This document shows, piece after piece, positions 10,071 to 18,966 of a stretch of 64,000 nucleotides of DNA (position 1 is the stretch's first letter; the number at the start of each line of letters is the position of its first letter). The notes below the pieces were generated by a model. It saw only the letters and a program-made list of their open reading frames with translations. It did no database searches and was not told the DNA's origin. The DNA comes from Calothrix sp. NIES-2098 (GTDB lineage Bacteria > Cyanobacteriota > Cyanobacteriia > Cyanobacteriales > Nostocaceae): assembly GCA_002368175.1 (NCBI GenBank), contig AP018172.1:3222001-3286000 (forward strand), written 5' to 3'. The position numbers and the translations under genes are program-made.

Positions 10071-10628
10071 TTATTGACCCTTACAAAGCACTTGTCGCAT
10101 TTTACGCATATTCGCAGGCAACTCAAAGTTCATTGCTTGCTGAATAATAATAGATGGGATCAGCAGATTAGGCGTAGCTCGGACATTATAAGCTAGCAAT
10201 GTACCATTACCGCAATCTTGCAGTTCTAAATTGGCTTTAAAGTCTTCAAAAGTCCCTTTTTCCATCCGAAATTGGATTTGTTGCCCCAATACTTCTACAA
10301 CATTGAGGTAGATTTCTACCTGTGCTGTAAAAAATAAAAAAGCTTTTTGTGCTGCTTGATACAGGCGTTTCACCTCGCCTTTAGACAGAACCTCACTTTT
10401 AGTAATATCTGGAAAATAATGTACCCAACGGGGGTAGTCAGTTAATTGCTGCCATACTTGCGATCGCACTAGTGGCACGTACATCCAAGCTGTGACAGCA
10501 CCACCCCAGGCCGTGTGCGATTCTGTTCTAACAAAGATTTCACCCTGCATGAGCAACTTTTGCTCGTTTTGGCTCAAAGGCATATCCGAACCTATAATAA
10601 TTGAGTCTGAGATAGGAGACGCAGACAT
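10071..10628 (-). CDS. SRPBCC (START/polyketide cyclase-like) protein
   Basis: 185 residues. The core has the helix-grip pattern typical of this superfamily: an N-terminal strand plus VWQQLTDYPRWVHYFPDITKSEV, then several beta-strands, and a C-terminal amphipathic helix (QAMNFELPANMRKMRQVL). Such proteins bind hydrophobic ligands in a central cavity. No ligand or catalytic residue can be read from the sequence. It is the first gene of a two-gene unit with the DUF924 gene, separated by 5 bases. A second, different SRPBCC protein lies near 59.5 kb. Confidence 0.85.
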   Translation of the reverse strand: MSASPISDSIIIGSDMPLSQNEQKLLMQGEIFVRTESHTAWGGAVTAWMYVPLVRSQVWQQLTDYPRWVHYFPDITKSEVLSKGEVKRLYQAAQKAFLFFTAQVEIYLNVVEVLGQQIQFRMEKGTFEDFKANLELQDCGNGTLLAYNVRATPNLLIPSIIIQQAMNFELPANMRKMRQVLCKGQ

Positions 10629-10949
10629 ATTGATTTTAGTTACTCCTCAAATCAACCACCTTACATGGTTTAAACTCCGAGCCATCTGACTGGATCGAGT
10701 CTAACCGCTTCAATTCTAGTTCCACTCAACCAGATAAAATTTCCGGAAATAGTAATTTCTCGGTAAATATTTAGTGAATATACTTAAAAATATGTACTTA
10801 TTATGAAAACAAATTAAAGAAAAAATAGAGCTAATTTTACGCCAGTAAGAAATTTAGCTCAAAAATAAAATTCTACAGGATAGAATGGCACAAACATCAT
10901 TAAATATGCAAGTTCAATTCAGTAAATATTTAGGTCATAGGCAGAATAA
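10629..10949. other. Divergent promoter region
   Basis: About 320 bases between the minus-strand SRPBCC gene and the plus-strand small membrane gene. It is AT-rich with no clear operator. It contains the 22-codon ORF listed separately. Confidence 0.4.
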
Positions 10950-10953
10950 ATGA
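10885..10953 (+). CDS. Putative 22-codon upstream ORF overlapping the next start
   Basis: ATG at 10885 is preceded by AGGATAG, and the frame runs 22 codons to a TGA whose first two bases are the last two of the ATG of the next gene (ATGA overlap at 10950-10953). Such overlaps couple translation of two genes. The peptide (starts MAQTSLNMQVQF) has no membrane segment and no recognisable family. It may be a real leader peptide or chance; it is too short to judge by composition. Confidence 0.35.
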   Translation: MAQTSLNMQVQFSKYLGHRQNK

Positions 10954-11144
10954 GTCAGTCTTCTTTAAATCGTAGATTAACGCAAATTTTTGGTATCCTA
11001 TTAGGCATAGGCATAGCCGTGTGGCTACTGAGAGGATTCGGTCTGCTGACTTTTATTCCTGGTGGCATTATTTGGCTATTATTACTAGGAGCGATCGCCA
11101 TTGGAATTCTCAGCTACGTGCAAAAAATCTGGTGGCGTTTTTAA
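10950..11144 (+). CDS. Small membrane protein, two hydrophobic segments
   Basis: 64 residues. After a short basic N-terminus (MSQSSLNRRL) come two hydrophobic stretches, about residues 10-26 and 36-54, separated by GLLTFIPGG, and a basic C-terminus KIWWRF. This is a hairpin-type inner or thylakoid membrane protein by the positive-inside pattern. I do not recognise a named family. An AGG sequence lies 8 bases before the ATG. The start overlaps the stop of a 22-codon ORF, and a rubredoxin gene follows 194 bases downstream. Confidence 0.65.
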   Translation: MSQSSLNRRLTQIFGILLGIGIAVWLLRGFGLLTFIPGGIIWLLLLGAIAIGILSYVQKIWWRF

Positions 11145-11338
11145 CATTTACTCCTTCATCAATTAAACACGATGAGGCAGAAAAAGCAGGGGGAGACAAA
11201 AGAGTGCGGGGAGTTTTCTTCTCCCTCTTAGCTATCTCTCCTCTTTGCCCTATGACCAATGCCCCCAAGTTATGATACAGTGCTGCCAGCAGTATATATA
11301 TAGTCAAGCAAATTCAGCAATTCTCTGGGGGAAGCACA

Positions 11339-11503
11339 ATGGCAAAGTATATATGTACTATTTGCGGCTATGAATACGATCCAGAAGTAGGCGATCCTGA
11401 CGGTGGGATAGAACCAGGAACAGCCTTTGAAGATATCCCAGAGGATTGGGTATGTCCAGCTTGTGGGGCGACAAAAGATGAATTTGAATTAGTAGAAGAG
11501 TAA
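11339..11503 (+). CDS. rub: Rubredoxin, 54 residues
   Basis: A complete small electron-transfer protein. Two CxxC knuckles, C6-T-I-C9 and C39-P-A-C42, bind one iron; Y-x-YDPEVGDPDGG between them and the aromatic pair around W37 are standard rubredoxin features. The length (54) is that of free soluble rubredoxins, unlike the membrane-anchored RubA near psbEFLJ, which is about twice as long. The ATG has GGGGGAAG about 6 bases upstream, an unusually good ribosome site. The flavoprotein gene begins 43 bases downstream on the same strand, so the two may be co-transcribed and could be redox partners; that link is inference. Confidence 0.95.
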   Translation: MAKYICTICGYEYDPEVGDPDGGIEPGTAFEDIPEDWVCPACGATKDEFELVEE

Positions 11504-11546
11504 AGTTAACAGCTAGCCTAGTAAAGTAGGTACTGTTGAGAGATTT

Positions 11547-12791
11547 TTGAACTTGTTGCCATTAAAAATTGTTGTGATTGGAGGTGGGGCTGCGGGATTT
11601 TTTGGTGCGATCGCTTGTGCTAATATCAACCCTCATGCCCAAGTTACTTTACTCGAAGCCAGCCGTCAACCATTGGCGAAAGTTCTGATTTCGGGTGGGG
11701 GACGCTGTAATGTCACTCATGCTTGCTTTGAGGCGCAGAGGTTGGTGCAAAATTACCCAAGAGGTGGCAAAGCCCTCCTCGGTGCTTTCACTCGCTTTCA
11801 ACCTCAAGATACAATAGCTTGGTTTGCTGCCCGCGGAGTTCAGCTTAAAACTGAAGCCGATGGCAGAATGTTTCCCATCACCGATAATTCCGAAACTATT
11901 GTTGACTGTCTAATGAACGCAGCTCAAGCAGCTGGGGTAAAACTTCGTGTTGGTACACCTGTAGTAGCAGTGAAGCAACAAACCGAGACTACAGGATTTG
12001 AGATTGTCCTGAAGTCGGGAGAGATGCTAAAGTGCGATCGCTTACTGCTGGCAACCGGAAGTAGTCTTGCTGGTTATAAAATCGCTCAAGAATTAGGTCA
12101 TCAAATTGAACCGCCTGTACCCTCTTTATTTACCTTCAACATTCCAGATCAAAAACTGAGAGCATTGGCTGGGATCGGTGTGAACCCTGTAAGGTTGCGT
12201 TTGTCTATTAATAACAAACCCCTATTAGAACAAACCGGGCCATTGTTAATTACTCATTGGGGTGTAAGCGGCCCATCTGTTTTAAAACTTTCTGCCTGGG
12301 GAGCCAGATTTTTACATGAAAGCCGCTATCAAGGCAAATTATCGATCAACTGGCTGCCCAATTTGCAGCAAGAAGAAGTGCGGCAAAAAATTTTAGCCGT
12401 TAAGACTGAATGGGCAAGGCGGCCAATTGCCCTCCATCGCGGAGTTGACTTACCCCACCGCCTGTGGCAATACATTCTCACCCGTATTGGTATAAATACA
12501 GAAGAGCGTTGGGCTGGCCTATCTAACAAAACCTTAAATAGGTTAGTAGGAGAACTCATTCAGGGAGAATACTCAATTAACGGCAAAGGAGCCTTCAAAG
12601 AAGAATTTGTCACCTGTGGAGGTGTGAATCTTAAAGAAATCAACTTCAAAACAATGGAAAGTAAGTTGGTTTCAGGTTTATACTTTGCTGGAGAAGTCTT
12701 AGATATAGATGGCGTTACTGGTGGATTTAACTTCCAGAGTGCTTGGACTACTGCCCACATAGCTGGTAATGCTATGGGAATTAGTAATTAA
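11547..12791 (+). CDS. HI0933/BaiN-type NAD(P)/FAD-dependent oxidoreductase
   Basis: 414 residues. The N-terminus LKIVVIGGGAAGFFGAIAC is a Rossmann FAD-binding motif. LISGGGRCNVTHA, the RLLLATGSS segment and the C-terminal FAGEVLDIDGVTGGFNFQSA are characteristic of the HI0933/YhiN/BaiN flavoprotein family, also labelled aminoacetone oxidase family. Members are cytosolic and their substrate is mostly unknown. The start is non-ATG: TTG at 11547, 11553 or 11556 all precede the motif, and TTGAG just upstream is a weak ribosome site. It lies 43 bases behind the rubredoxin gene. Confidence 0.9.
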   Translation: MNLLPLKIVVIGGGAAGFFGAIACANINPHAQVTLLEASRQPLAKVLISGGGRCNVTHACFEAQRLVQNYPRGGKALLGAFTRFQPQDTIAWFAARGVQLKTEADGRMFPITDNSETIVDCLMNAAQAAGVKLRVGTPVVAVKQQTETTGFEIVLKSGEMLKCDRLLLATGSSLAGYKIAQELGHQIEPPVPSLFTFNIPDQKLRALAGIGVNPVRLRLSINNKPLLEQTGPLLITHWGVSGPSVLKLSAWGARFLHESRYQGKLSINWLPNLQQEEVRQKILAVKTEWARRPIALHRGVDLPHRLWQYILTRIGINTEERWAGLSNKTLNRLVGELIQGEYSINGKGAFKEEFVTCGGVNLKEINFKTMESKLVSGLYFAGEVLDIDGVTGGFNFQSAWTTAHIAGNAMGISN

Positions 12792-13626
12792 CTAAAACCA
12801 GATCTTCTATCTCAGTACTTGCGCCGACGGAACTCTAGCATAAATATGTAAGCCAGATTTTTCTTCATATTATCAACACAAACTAAATTGAGTAGGACAG
12901 AAAAATTAAATACTCCGTAAAGATGCGATGAAATCTGTAGCTCTGGGAGCAAGAAATGCTAAGTTCTAACTAGCCAATGCTATTCTACGTGAAGCCAAAA
13001 TTTAAGTTAGATGAGACTAGTAGCCCTAAAACCATTGAAGTATCTACCGTCTAAAGTTCATCCCTCTCTTGAGATAGATTCATTAATTCTTATTTGTTGA
13101 GAAAATCTCTAAGTAGTATTTACATTTGGGGAAGTCATGCTTAGTAAGACGTATTAAAGCAGTTGTTCGGAGGCTATTGTGTTGAATTTACATTGAAACA
13201 TCCGAATCGATGTCACCTCTTACCAGGAAAGTAGCGCTATATTTAATACCTTAAAACCGCTACAACTGGAATCAACAGGCAGATTGGTCATTAAGCGTAA
13301 TTACTACGGCAGATACACCGTCCAGTCAAGCACTGGAATTAAGAGGAAACACTTAAGTTCTTACCTAAGTCTTGCCATTACTGAAGTTTAAATAGAAAGC
13401 TAATAGGCATAAAGTATGAAAAGCTCTCTAGCTGTAAAGCCTCGCTCAGTGGGAGTAATATAGGACTTTGTGCAGATATAACCTGTGGATGTTCAAAAGT
13501 ACGACGGAAAAAACGAGTCTATTGAAGTGCTTTACTAGTTTGGCGATCGAGTGCGATCGCGCCACCCGCAGTTAGCAATCAGGTAAAAGAAAAATTATTC
13601 ATGACTAAATAATCACAGTAAAATTT
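12792..13626. other. Long non-coding leader before the exopolysaccharide cluster
   Basis: 835 bases with no credible ORF. Base composition in the second half (about 13140-13560) is less AT-rich than ordinary spacers, with many short potential stems, for example TGGCGATCG...CGATCGCGCCA near 13540-13562 around HIP1 sites. It should contain the cluster promoter and perhaps a long untranslated RNA. I recognise no riboswitch class. Confidence 0.45.
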
Positions 13627-15066
13627 ATGACGATTAAGACTGTAACAAATACCCGCTTAAGAGATGTCCCCCTTGATTTAAGAGCATCTGTATCTATACA
13701 AGTAAGAAAGGGTTTATGGTGGCTACGACTGACAACACTGGTTTCAGTAGACTGTGCTGTTCTATTCGCAGCTTGGATATTAGCAAAATATCACACTAAT
13801 GCTGTAGATTTTTCTTGGCAAACACCAAGTAGTTTTTCCGTCATAATGATGACTGTTGTTATTCAAATAGCCGCGCTAGCACTACAAGGTAACTATCAGC
13901 CTGGTAAAAAGCGTTATGACTATTTGAACATTATCAAAACGCTGACTTTTGCTCAAGGACTAATCTTAATTGTCGGCTTTTTATATCAACCTCCTATTAA
14001 TATTACACGCTCAACATTAATCTGGTCTTGGTTGCTCAGTACATCTTTTGTTTGTGCTGGAAGAGCAGCAGCAAACATGGCACTTGAATATCTTCGTCAT
14101 CGGCAAATTTTAGGACAGTCAGCTGTTTTTATTATTTGTGAGCCTGAAGAAACTGAAAAAATTATTAGCTTTATTAAAAAAGAAAAGCGTTACATAATTT
14201 GTGGAACAGCAAGTGCTAGATGCTTAGATAGATATTATCGCCAGGAAACTTTAGAAAAGCTCAATCAGTTAGGAGTAACAGAAGTTTTTATTGCTTGGAG
14301 TGCTATCAAAAACCGAATGTTTATTAGATGGTTATTTCAGGCATCTGGCATCACAGTTCATCTTTTATCGGTAGAAATAAAAAATATTTATAGAAATGTA
14401 GAATTTAATCAAATTGGCGGCATAACTTGTCTCAGCTTAGATTGCCCAATTCTCACCAGTAAAGATTTTTGGATCAAGAGAAGTCTGGATTTTTGCCTAG
14501 CTGCGACAGTAGTACTTTTATTACTTCCTGTCTACATAGCGATCGCTATAGCAATCAAGCTAGATTCTCCTGGTTCAGTATTTTACAGGCAAACGCGTAT
14601 AGGTTTACGTGGTAAACCTTTTCAAGTTTGGAAATTCCGCACTATGAGGTCTGATGCAGATAAGTTGCAGAAAGAATTAGAAGCATTAAATGAAACCAAA
14701 GATGGCATTATTTTCAAAATTAAAAATGACCCTCGAATTACACGTGTTGGTTCGTTTCTTCGCCGATATAGTTTAGATGAATTACCTCAACTTTTTAATG
14801 TGCTATGTGGAGAAATGAGTTTGGTTGGGCCTCGTCCCTTACCTACCAGAGATGTAGATAAATTTTCCGAGCATCATTTTATTCGTCATGAAGTTTTACC
14901 TGGTATTACAGGACTTTGGCAGGTTTCAGGCAGATCCGACATCTTAGACTTTGAACAAGTGATCAAGCTAGATCTTAACTACATTGAAAATTGGTCACTT
15001 TGGCTAGATTTTGAAATTTTACTCAAAACAGTCAAGGTAGTTTTAGCAAAAGAAGGGGCATACTAG
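13627..15066 (+). CDS. Exopolysaccharide initiating sugar transferase (polyprenyl glycosylphosphotransferase)
   Basis: 479 residues. The N-terminal half has about four membrane segments, then a Rossmann-like CoA-binding_3 region, another membrane segment (LDFCLAATVVLLLLPVYIAIAIAI) and the C-terminal catalytic domain with SVFYRQTRIGLRGKPF, WKFRTM, RRYSLDELPQLFNV and LVGPRPLP. This is the WbaP/WcaJ/CpsE layout: it transfers a sugar-1-phosphate to undecaprenyl phosphate at the inner membrane to begin a repeat unit. It ends in GAY, as many members do. As first gene of the cluster it presumably sets the first sugar, but whether Gal or Glc cannot be told. The gene symbol is left open. Confidence 0.93.
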   Translation: MTIKTVTNTRLRDVPLDLRASVSIQVRKGLWWLRLTTLVSVDCAVLFAAWILAKYHTNAVDFSWQTPSSFSVIMMTVVIQIAALALQGNYQPGKKRYDYLNIIKTLTFAQGLILIVGFLYQPPINITRSTLIWSWLLSTSFVCAGRAAANMALEYLRHRQILGQSAVFIICEPEETEKIISFIKKEKRYIICGTASARCLDRYYRQETLEKLNQLGVTEVFIAWSAIKNRMFIRWLFQASGITVHLLSVEIKNIYRNVEFNQIGGITCLSLDCPILTSKDFWIKRSLDFCLAATVVLLLLPVYIAIAIAIKLDSPGSVFYRQTRIGLRGKPFQVWKFRTMRSDADKLQKELEALNETKDGIIFKIKNDPRITRVGSFLRRYSLDELPQLFNVLCGEMSLVGPRPLPTRDVDKFSEHHFIRHEVLPGITGLWQVSGRSDILDFEQVIKLDLNYIENWSLWLDFEILLKTVKVVLAKEGAY

Positions 15067-15237
15067 CAAAATTGTAAATCTAACTAATTACAGGGATTTT
15101 CAAAAGTTGTTAACAGATATTCCAGAGATTTTATGATTCTTAGTCGTAAATTATCTATCTATTTTGTGCCTGCATGAATATTTATGATTGTCGTTCATAT
15201 GTTATATAAAAATCCTATCTGCTACTGATTCTTTAAA

Positions 15238-16266
15238 ATGAAATTAGTTTCTGTAATTATCCCACTTTACAAAGCAGAAAAATATATTGCAGCTACCGTG
15301 CAATCTGTACTAGCTCAAACATATAAAAATTTTGAGCTTCTAATTATTGATGATGGCTCCCCCGATCAAAGCGTAGAAATTTGTCAGCAATTTACAGATC
15401 CCAGAATTAAAATTATTCGTCAAGACAATCGAGGAGTAGCAGCAGCCAGGAACCAAGGAATTCGAGAATCCCAAGGTGAATATATAGCTTTTTTAGATGC
15501 TGACGATCTCTGGGCTCCAACCAAGCTAGAAAAGCACGTCAATCATCTGGAAAACTGCACATCTGTAGGAATTAGCTACAGTTACTCCTCTTTTATTGAT
15601 GCTACAGGGAAGCCTCTCGGTCTTTATCAGCTACCTAAGACCAACAATATTACCCCTGTTCACTTCCTATTGCGCGATCCCATCGGCAGCGGCTCCAATT
15701 TGGTTGCTCGTAGAGAAGTTTTTGAAGCAATTAGATTTGAAGACAATATTGATGGCACAGTCGAAAAATTTTATTTTGACGAAGATCGACAATTGCACCC
15801 CTCAGAAGACACTGAATGTTGGCTGCGCATTTCTCTAAAGTCCGATCTGAAATTTGAGGGAATTCCAGAAGTCCTAATTCAGTATCGCTTGCACTCAGGA
15901 GGATATTCTCACCAGTTTGAGAAGAAGGCAACATCTTGGGAGAAGTTCTTAGAAAAAGCCCATTTCTACGCACCAGACCTAATAGCGCAATGGGAGAACG
16001 CTGCGAGAGCCTATCAGTTAACCGCCATAGCTCGGAGGGCAGTTAATCAAGGAAACGGTTCAATGGCGCTAAAACTGAGCTATCGAGCTTTAGCTACCTA
16101 CTGGCGTATCCTACTTGAGGAGCCGCGCCGCACAATGCTAACTTTATCTGCTGCCTGTTTACTCTTTCTATTACCTAAAACTCTCTACTGCCAGATGCAA
16201 ACCTTGGCTTTCGAGACTGTTTCTGCTGCTCAAAAACGTCGCTTGAGTTATCACGAGCGTTACTGA
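15238..16266 (+). CDS. Family 2 glycosyltransferase
   Basis: 342 residues. GT-A fold of family GT2: VSVIIPLYKAEKYI, LLIIDDGSPD, then ARNQGIRESQGEYIAFLDADDLW with the metal-binding DADD. The acceptor side has SEDTECWLRIS. A hydrophobic stretch near the C-terminus (LSAACLLFLLP) may touch the membrane. It should add one sugar to the lipid-linked repeat unit on the cytoplasmic face. A 171-base spacer separates it from the initiating transferase, so a second promoter is possible. Confidence 0.92.
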   Translation: MKLVSVIIPLYKAEKYIAATVQSVLAQTYKNFELLIIDDGSPDQSVEICQQFTDPRIKIIRQDNRGVAAARNQGIRESQGEYIAFLDADDLWAPTKLEKHVNHLENCTSVGISYSYSSFIDATGKPLGLYQLPKTNNITPVHFLLRDPIGSGSNLVARREVFEAIRFEDNIDGTVEKFYFDEDRQLHPSEDTECWLRISLKSDLKFEGIPEVLIQYRLHSGGYSHQFEKKATSWEKFLEKAHFYAPDLIAQWENAARAYQLTAIARRAVNQGNGSMALKLSYRALATYWRILLEEPRRTMLTLSAACLLFLLPKTLYCQMQTLAFETVSAAQKRRLSYHERY

Positions 16267-16384
16267 GCAAAAATCGCCTGATATAGTCCAATAAATCATG
16301 CCGAAACCGATGAAAATCCTAAACAGTAAATCTTGGTTAAGTTTTTTAACTGTTAAATCGAATGTTCCCATTTAAGAGGCGCAA

Positions 16385-17662
16385 ATGCTTAAAGTTCTAG
16401 TACTTGCGGAACAGGTATTCACAATCTTGTCATTGGTACTTTTTTCAGGTGGGCCTCTAGTTGTCATTCTTTCTGGAGGTGTTAGTGAAGGAGATATGAT
16501 ATCAGGTCCACCTGATTTTCCCCAAATTCAGCTGCTCTTCTTGTTAAATTATTTAGTAACGCTCTTTCTCCTAACTTTGCGATGGAAAAAGGCGATTTAT
16601 GTCTTTAATAAAGCGACTGTCATCTGGTTGTTAATCGGGATTTCTGTAGTCTCCATTCTTTGGTCTTTTACTCCGGCAATAACTAGAATGCGCAGTCTCG
16701 CCTTAGTTGGAAGCAGCTTATTCGGGCTTTACCTAGCTTCTCGATACAGCATCAAAGAGCAGTTAAAGTTACTGATGTGGACTTTTGGCACAGTACTAAC
16801 ATTAAGCCTATTATTTGCAGTCGCTTTACCCAAATATGGGATCATGGGTGGGATTCACGCAGGTGCTTGGCGCGGAATTTACGTCCACAAAAATATTTTC
16901 GGAAAAATGATGGTACTTAGTGCATTAATATTTTGGCTTCAGGCTTCAAGCACCAAACAAAAGCGTTGGTTTCCCTGGCTAGGTTTAGGCTTATCGGTTT
17001 GCTTTTTATTGCTGGCAAAGTCAACAACATCCCTAATAAACATAGTCACGCTTTTTACTTTAATACCCATTTATCAAACTTTGCGCTGGCGTTATCATCT
17101 AATGATTCCTGCTGTGATTGCTATAGTTACCTTTAGTAGCAGCCTGTCTCTGTGGATAACTTCTAATGCAGCGACTCTACTAGGCACTTTGGGTAAGGAT
17201 ACCACACTCACCGGACGTACAGATATGTGGCCTTACATCTGGGAGATGATTGAGAAACAGCCTTGGTTGGGCTATGGATACAGCGGATTCTGGCAGGGTT
17301 GGAATAGTCCAGCTGCCTATGTCTGGCGTGCAGTACAGTGGTCAGCGCCAAATTCTCACAATGGCCTTTTAGATCTTTGGCTCGAATTAGGCGCTTTAGG
17401 AGTAGCAGTCTTTTTGCTGGGATTTTGGGCAACTTTTATTAGGTCACTAGCCTGGTTACGCCAGACCAAATCTTCAGAAGGTTTTTGGCCATTATTGTAT
17501 TTAACAAATATGGTTATGGCAAATTTGGGTGAAAGTTCGCTATTGAACCACAACGATATTTTTTGGGTACTCTACGTAGCAGTGGCACTCTCTTTATTTA
17601 TATTGCCTCAACAACAAGCAAAAATCTTGACAAGAATGCCCGCATCAAAAATTACAGCTTGA
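16385..17662 (+). CDS. O-antigen ligase/polymerase family membrane protein (Wzy-like)
   Basis: 425 residues with about ten to twelve membrane segments. The large loop holds TGRTDMWPYIWEMIEKQPWL, GYGYSGFW and SHNGLLDLWLELGALG, the Wzy_C/WaaL signature with its conserved Arg and His. In a cluster with a Wzx-like flippase and Wzc-like kinase, and without a lipid A core ligase context, it is most likely the repeat-unit polymerase in the periplasm. AGAGGCGCAA before the ATG is a good ribosome site. The flippase gene follows after 7 bases. Confidence 0.88.
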   Translation: MLKVLVLAEQVFTILSLVLFSGGPLVVILSGGVSEGDMISGPPDFPQIQLLFLLNYLVTLFLLTLRWKKAIYVFNKATVIWLLIGISVVSILWSFTPAITRMRSLALVGSSLFGLYLASRYSIKEQLKLLMWTFGTVLTLSLLFAVALPKYGIMGGIHAGAWRGIYVHKNIFGKMMVLSALIFWLQASSTKQKRWFPWLGLGLSVCFLLLAKSTTSLINIVTLFTLIPIYQTLRWRYHLMIPAVIAIVTFSSSLSLWITSNAATLLGTLGKDTTLTGRTDMWPYIWEMIEKQPWLGYGYSGFWQGWNSPAAYVWRAVQWSAPNSHNGLLDLWLELGALGVAVFLLGFWATFIRSLAWLRQTKSSEGFWPLLYLTNMVMANLGESSLLNHNDIFWVLYVAVALSLFILPQQQAKILTRMPASKITA

Positions 17663-17669
17663 ATTAAAA

Positions 17670-18962
17670 ATGAAGAATTTAAATGCTCTCCAGTCGCGGC
17701 TGACTCGCATATTTCAGAAACCTATGGTGCAAGGAACCATATGGATGTTGATTGCTCAAGGGCTGCGTTTGGTTTTACAAGCTATGTACTTCATAATTAT
17801 TGCTCGCGTCCTAGGAGCAGAATATTATGGGCAGTTTGTGGGAGCAACAGCACTAGTGGCAATTTTATCTCCATTTGCAGGTTTGGGCAGCGATACTCTT
17901 CTTCTCAAGAATGTAGCAAAGAACAGAGGTTTATTTAAAGATTACTGGGGAAACGCCCTGTTGATGATTACTATTACAGGGCTGGGATTGATGGTTTTAT
18001 TAATACTTTTTGCCCCAATTTTCTTGCCGCGAACAATTTCTCCGTTATTACTATTTTTAGTCGCTTTAAGCGATCTTATTTTTACCAGTATTATATTTTT
18101 GTCATGCCAAGCTTTTCAAGCTGTGGATCGCTTGAATATCACAGCTCAGATAAGTACACTGGCGATGCTCTCTAAAGTAATCGCTGCGATCGCTCTACTG
18201 TATTTTTTCCCTCAACCCAACACCATAGACTGGGCATTTTTATACTTAGGTAGCAGCGTAGTTTCAGGATTAGTAGCTATTTTCTTCGTTACTTATTACC
18301 TAGGAACTCCAAAATTAGCCCTATACCGGATCAAGCCCGAACTCACTGATGGCTTTTTCTTTGCCGTTAGTGCTTCTTCCTATACTATTTATAATGATAT
18401 CGATAAGACAATGCTGGCGCGCCTTTCAACTCTAGAGGCGACAGGAATTTATGCAGCAGCTTACCGCTTAATTGACGTGGCATTTGTGCCAGTGCGTTCG
18501 ATAACAGCTGCTGCCTATGCACATTTTTTTCGAGAGGGAAAGGATGGCATCAGTCAGGCATTAGCTTTAGGTAAACGTCTTGTAAAGGTCGCTGGTTCTT
18601 ATGGCTTCATCGCTAGTATAGGCTTGCTGTTATTTGCCCCTATCGTGCCTTATATATTAGGGGATGAATATGCGGGCGTCGTAGAAGCCTTACGCTGGTT
18701 GGCACCGATTCCCTTTTTGAAAGCCATACAGTGTTTCGGTGGTGATACTCTGAGTGGTTCTGGTTTTCAGAGTTTGCGCAGCGCCGTACAAGTAAGCATA
18801 GCTGTACTAAATATCTTACTCAACTTTTGGCTGATTCCGCTTTACTCCTGGAAGGGAGCCGCTTGGTCTAGTTTAGTTTGCGATGGGCTGTTAATGATAG
18901 TTCTATGGGCGGTAGTAGCTTTCCTGTACCGAAAACAAAGCTCAAAATATCAAGGAGGGTAA
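17670..18962 (+). CDS. Polysaccharide flippase (Wzx-like)
   Basis: 430 residues with twelve or so membrane helices and the MATE/polysaccharide synthase pattern: an N-terminal ALRLVLQAMYFIIIARVLGAEYYGQF-like opening (here QGLRLVLQAMYFIIIARV), and central NDIDKTMLARLSTLEATGIYAAAYRL, where the Asp-rich segment faces the channel. It flips lipid-linked repeat units to the periplasm. It is tightly packed: 7 bases from the polymerase stop and 4 bases before the next start, whose ribosome site AGGAGGG lies inside this gene's last codons, so translation is probably coupled. Confidence 0.92.
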   Translation: MKNLNALQSRLTRIFQKPMVQGTIWMLIAQGLRLVLQAMYFIIIARVLGAEYYGQFVGATALVAILSPFAGLGSDTLLLKNVAKNRGLFKDYWGNALLMITITGLGLMVLLILFAPIFLPRTISPLLLFLVALSDLIFTSIIFLSCQAFQAVDRLNITAQISTLAMLSKVIAAIALLYFFPQPNTIDWAFLYLGSSVVSGLVAIFFVTYYLGTPKLALYRIKPELTDGFFFAVSASSYTIYNDIDKTMLARLSTLEATGIYAAAYRLIDVAFVPVRSITAAAYAHFFREGKDGISQALALGKRLVKVAGSYGFIASIGLLLFAPIVPYILGDEYAGVVEALRWLAPIPFLKAIQCFGGDTLSGSGFQSLRSAVQVSIAVLNILLNFWLIPLYSWKGAAWSSLVCDGLLMIVLWAVVAFLYRKQSSKYQGG

Positions 18963-18966
18963 TTTA

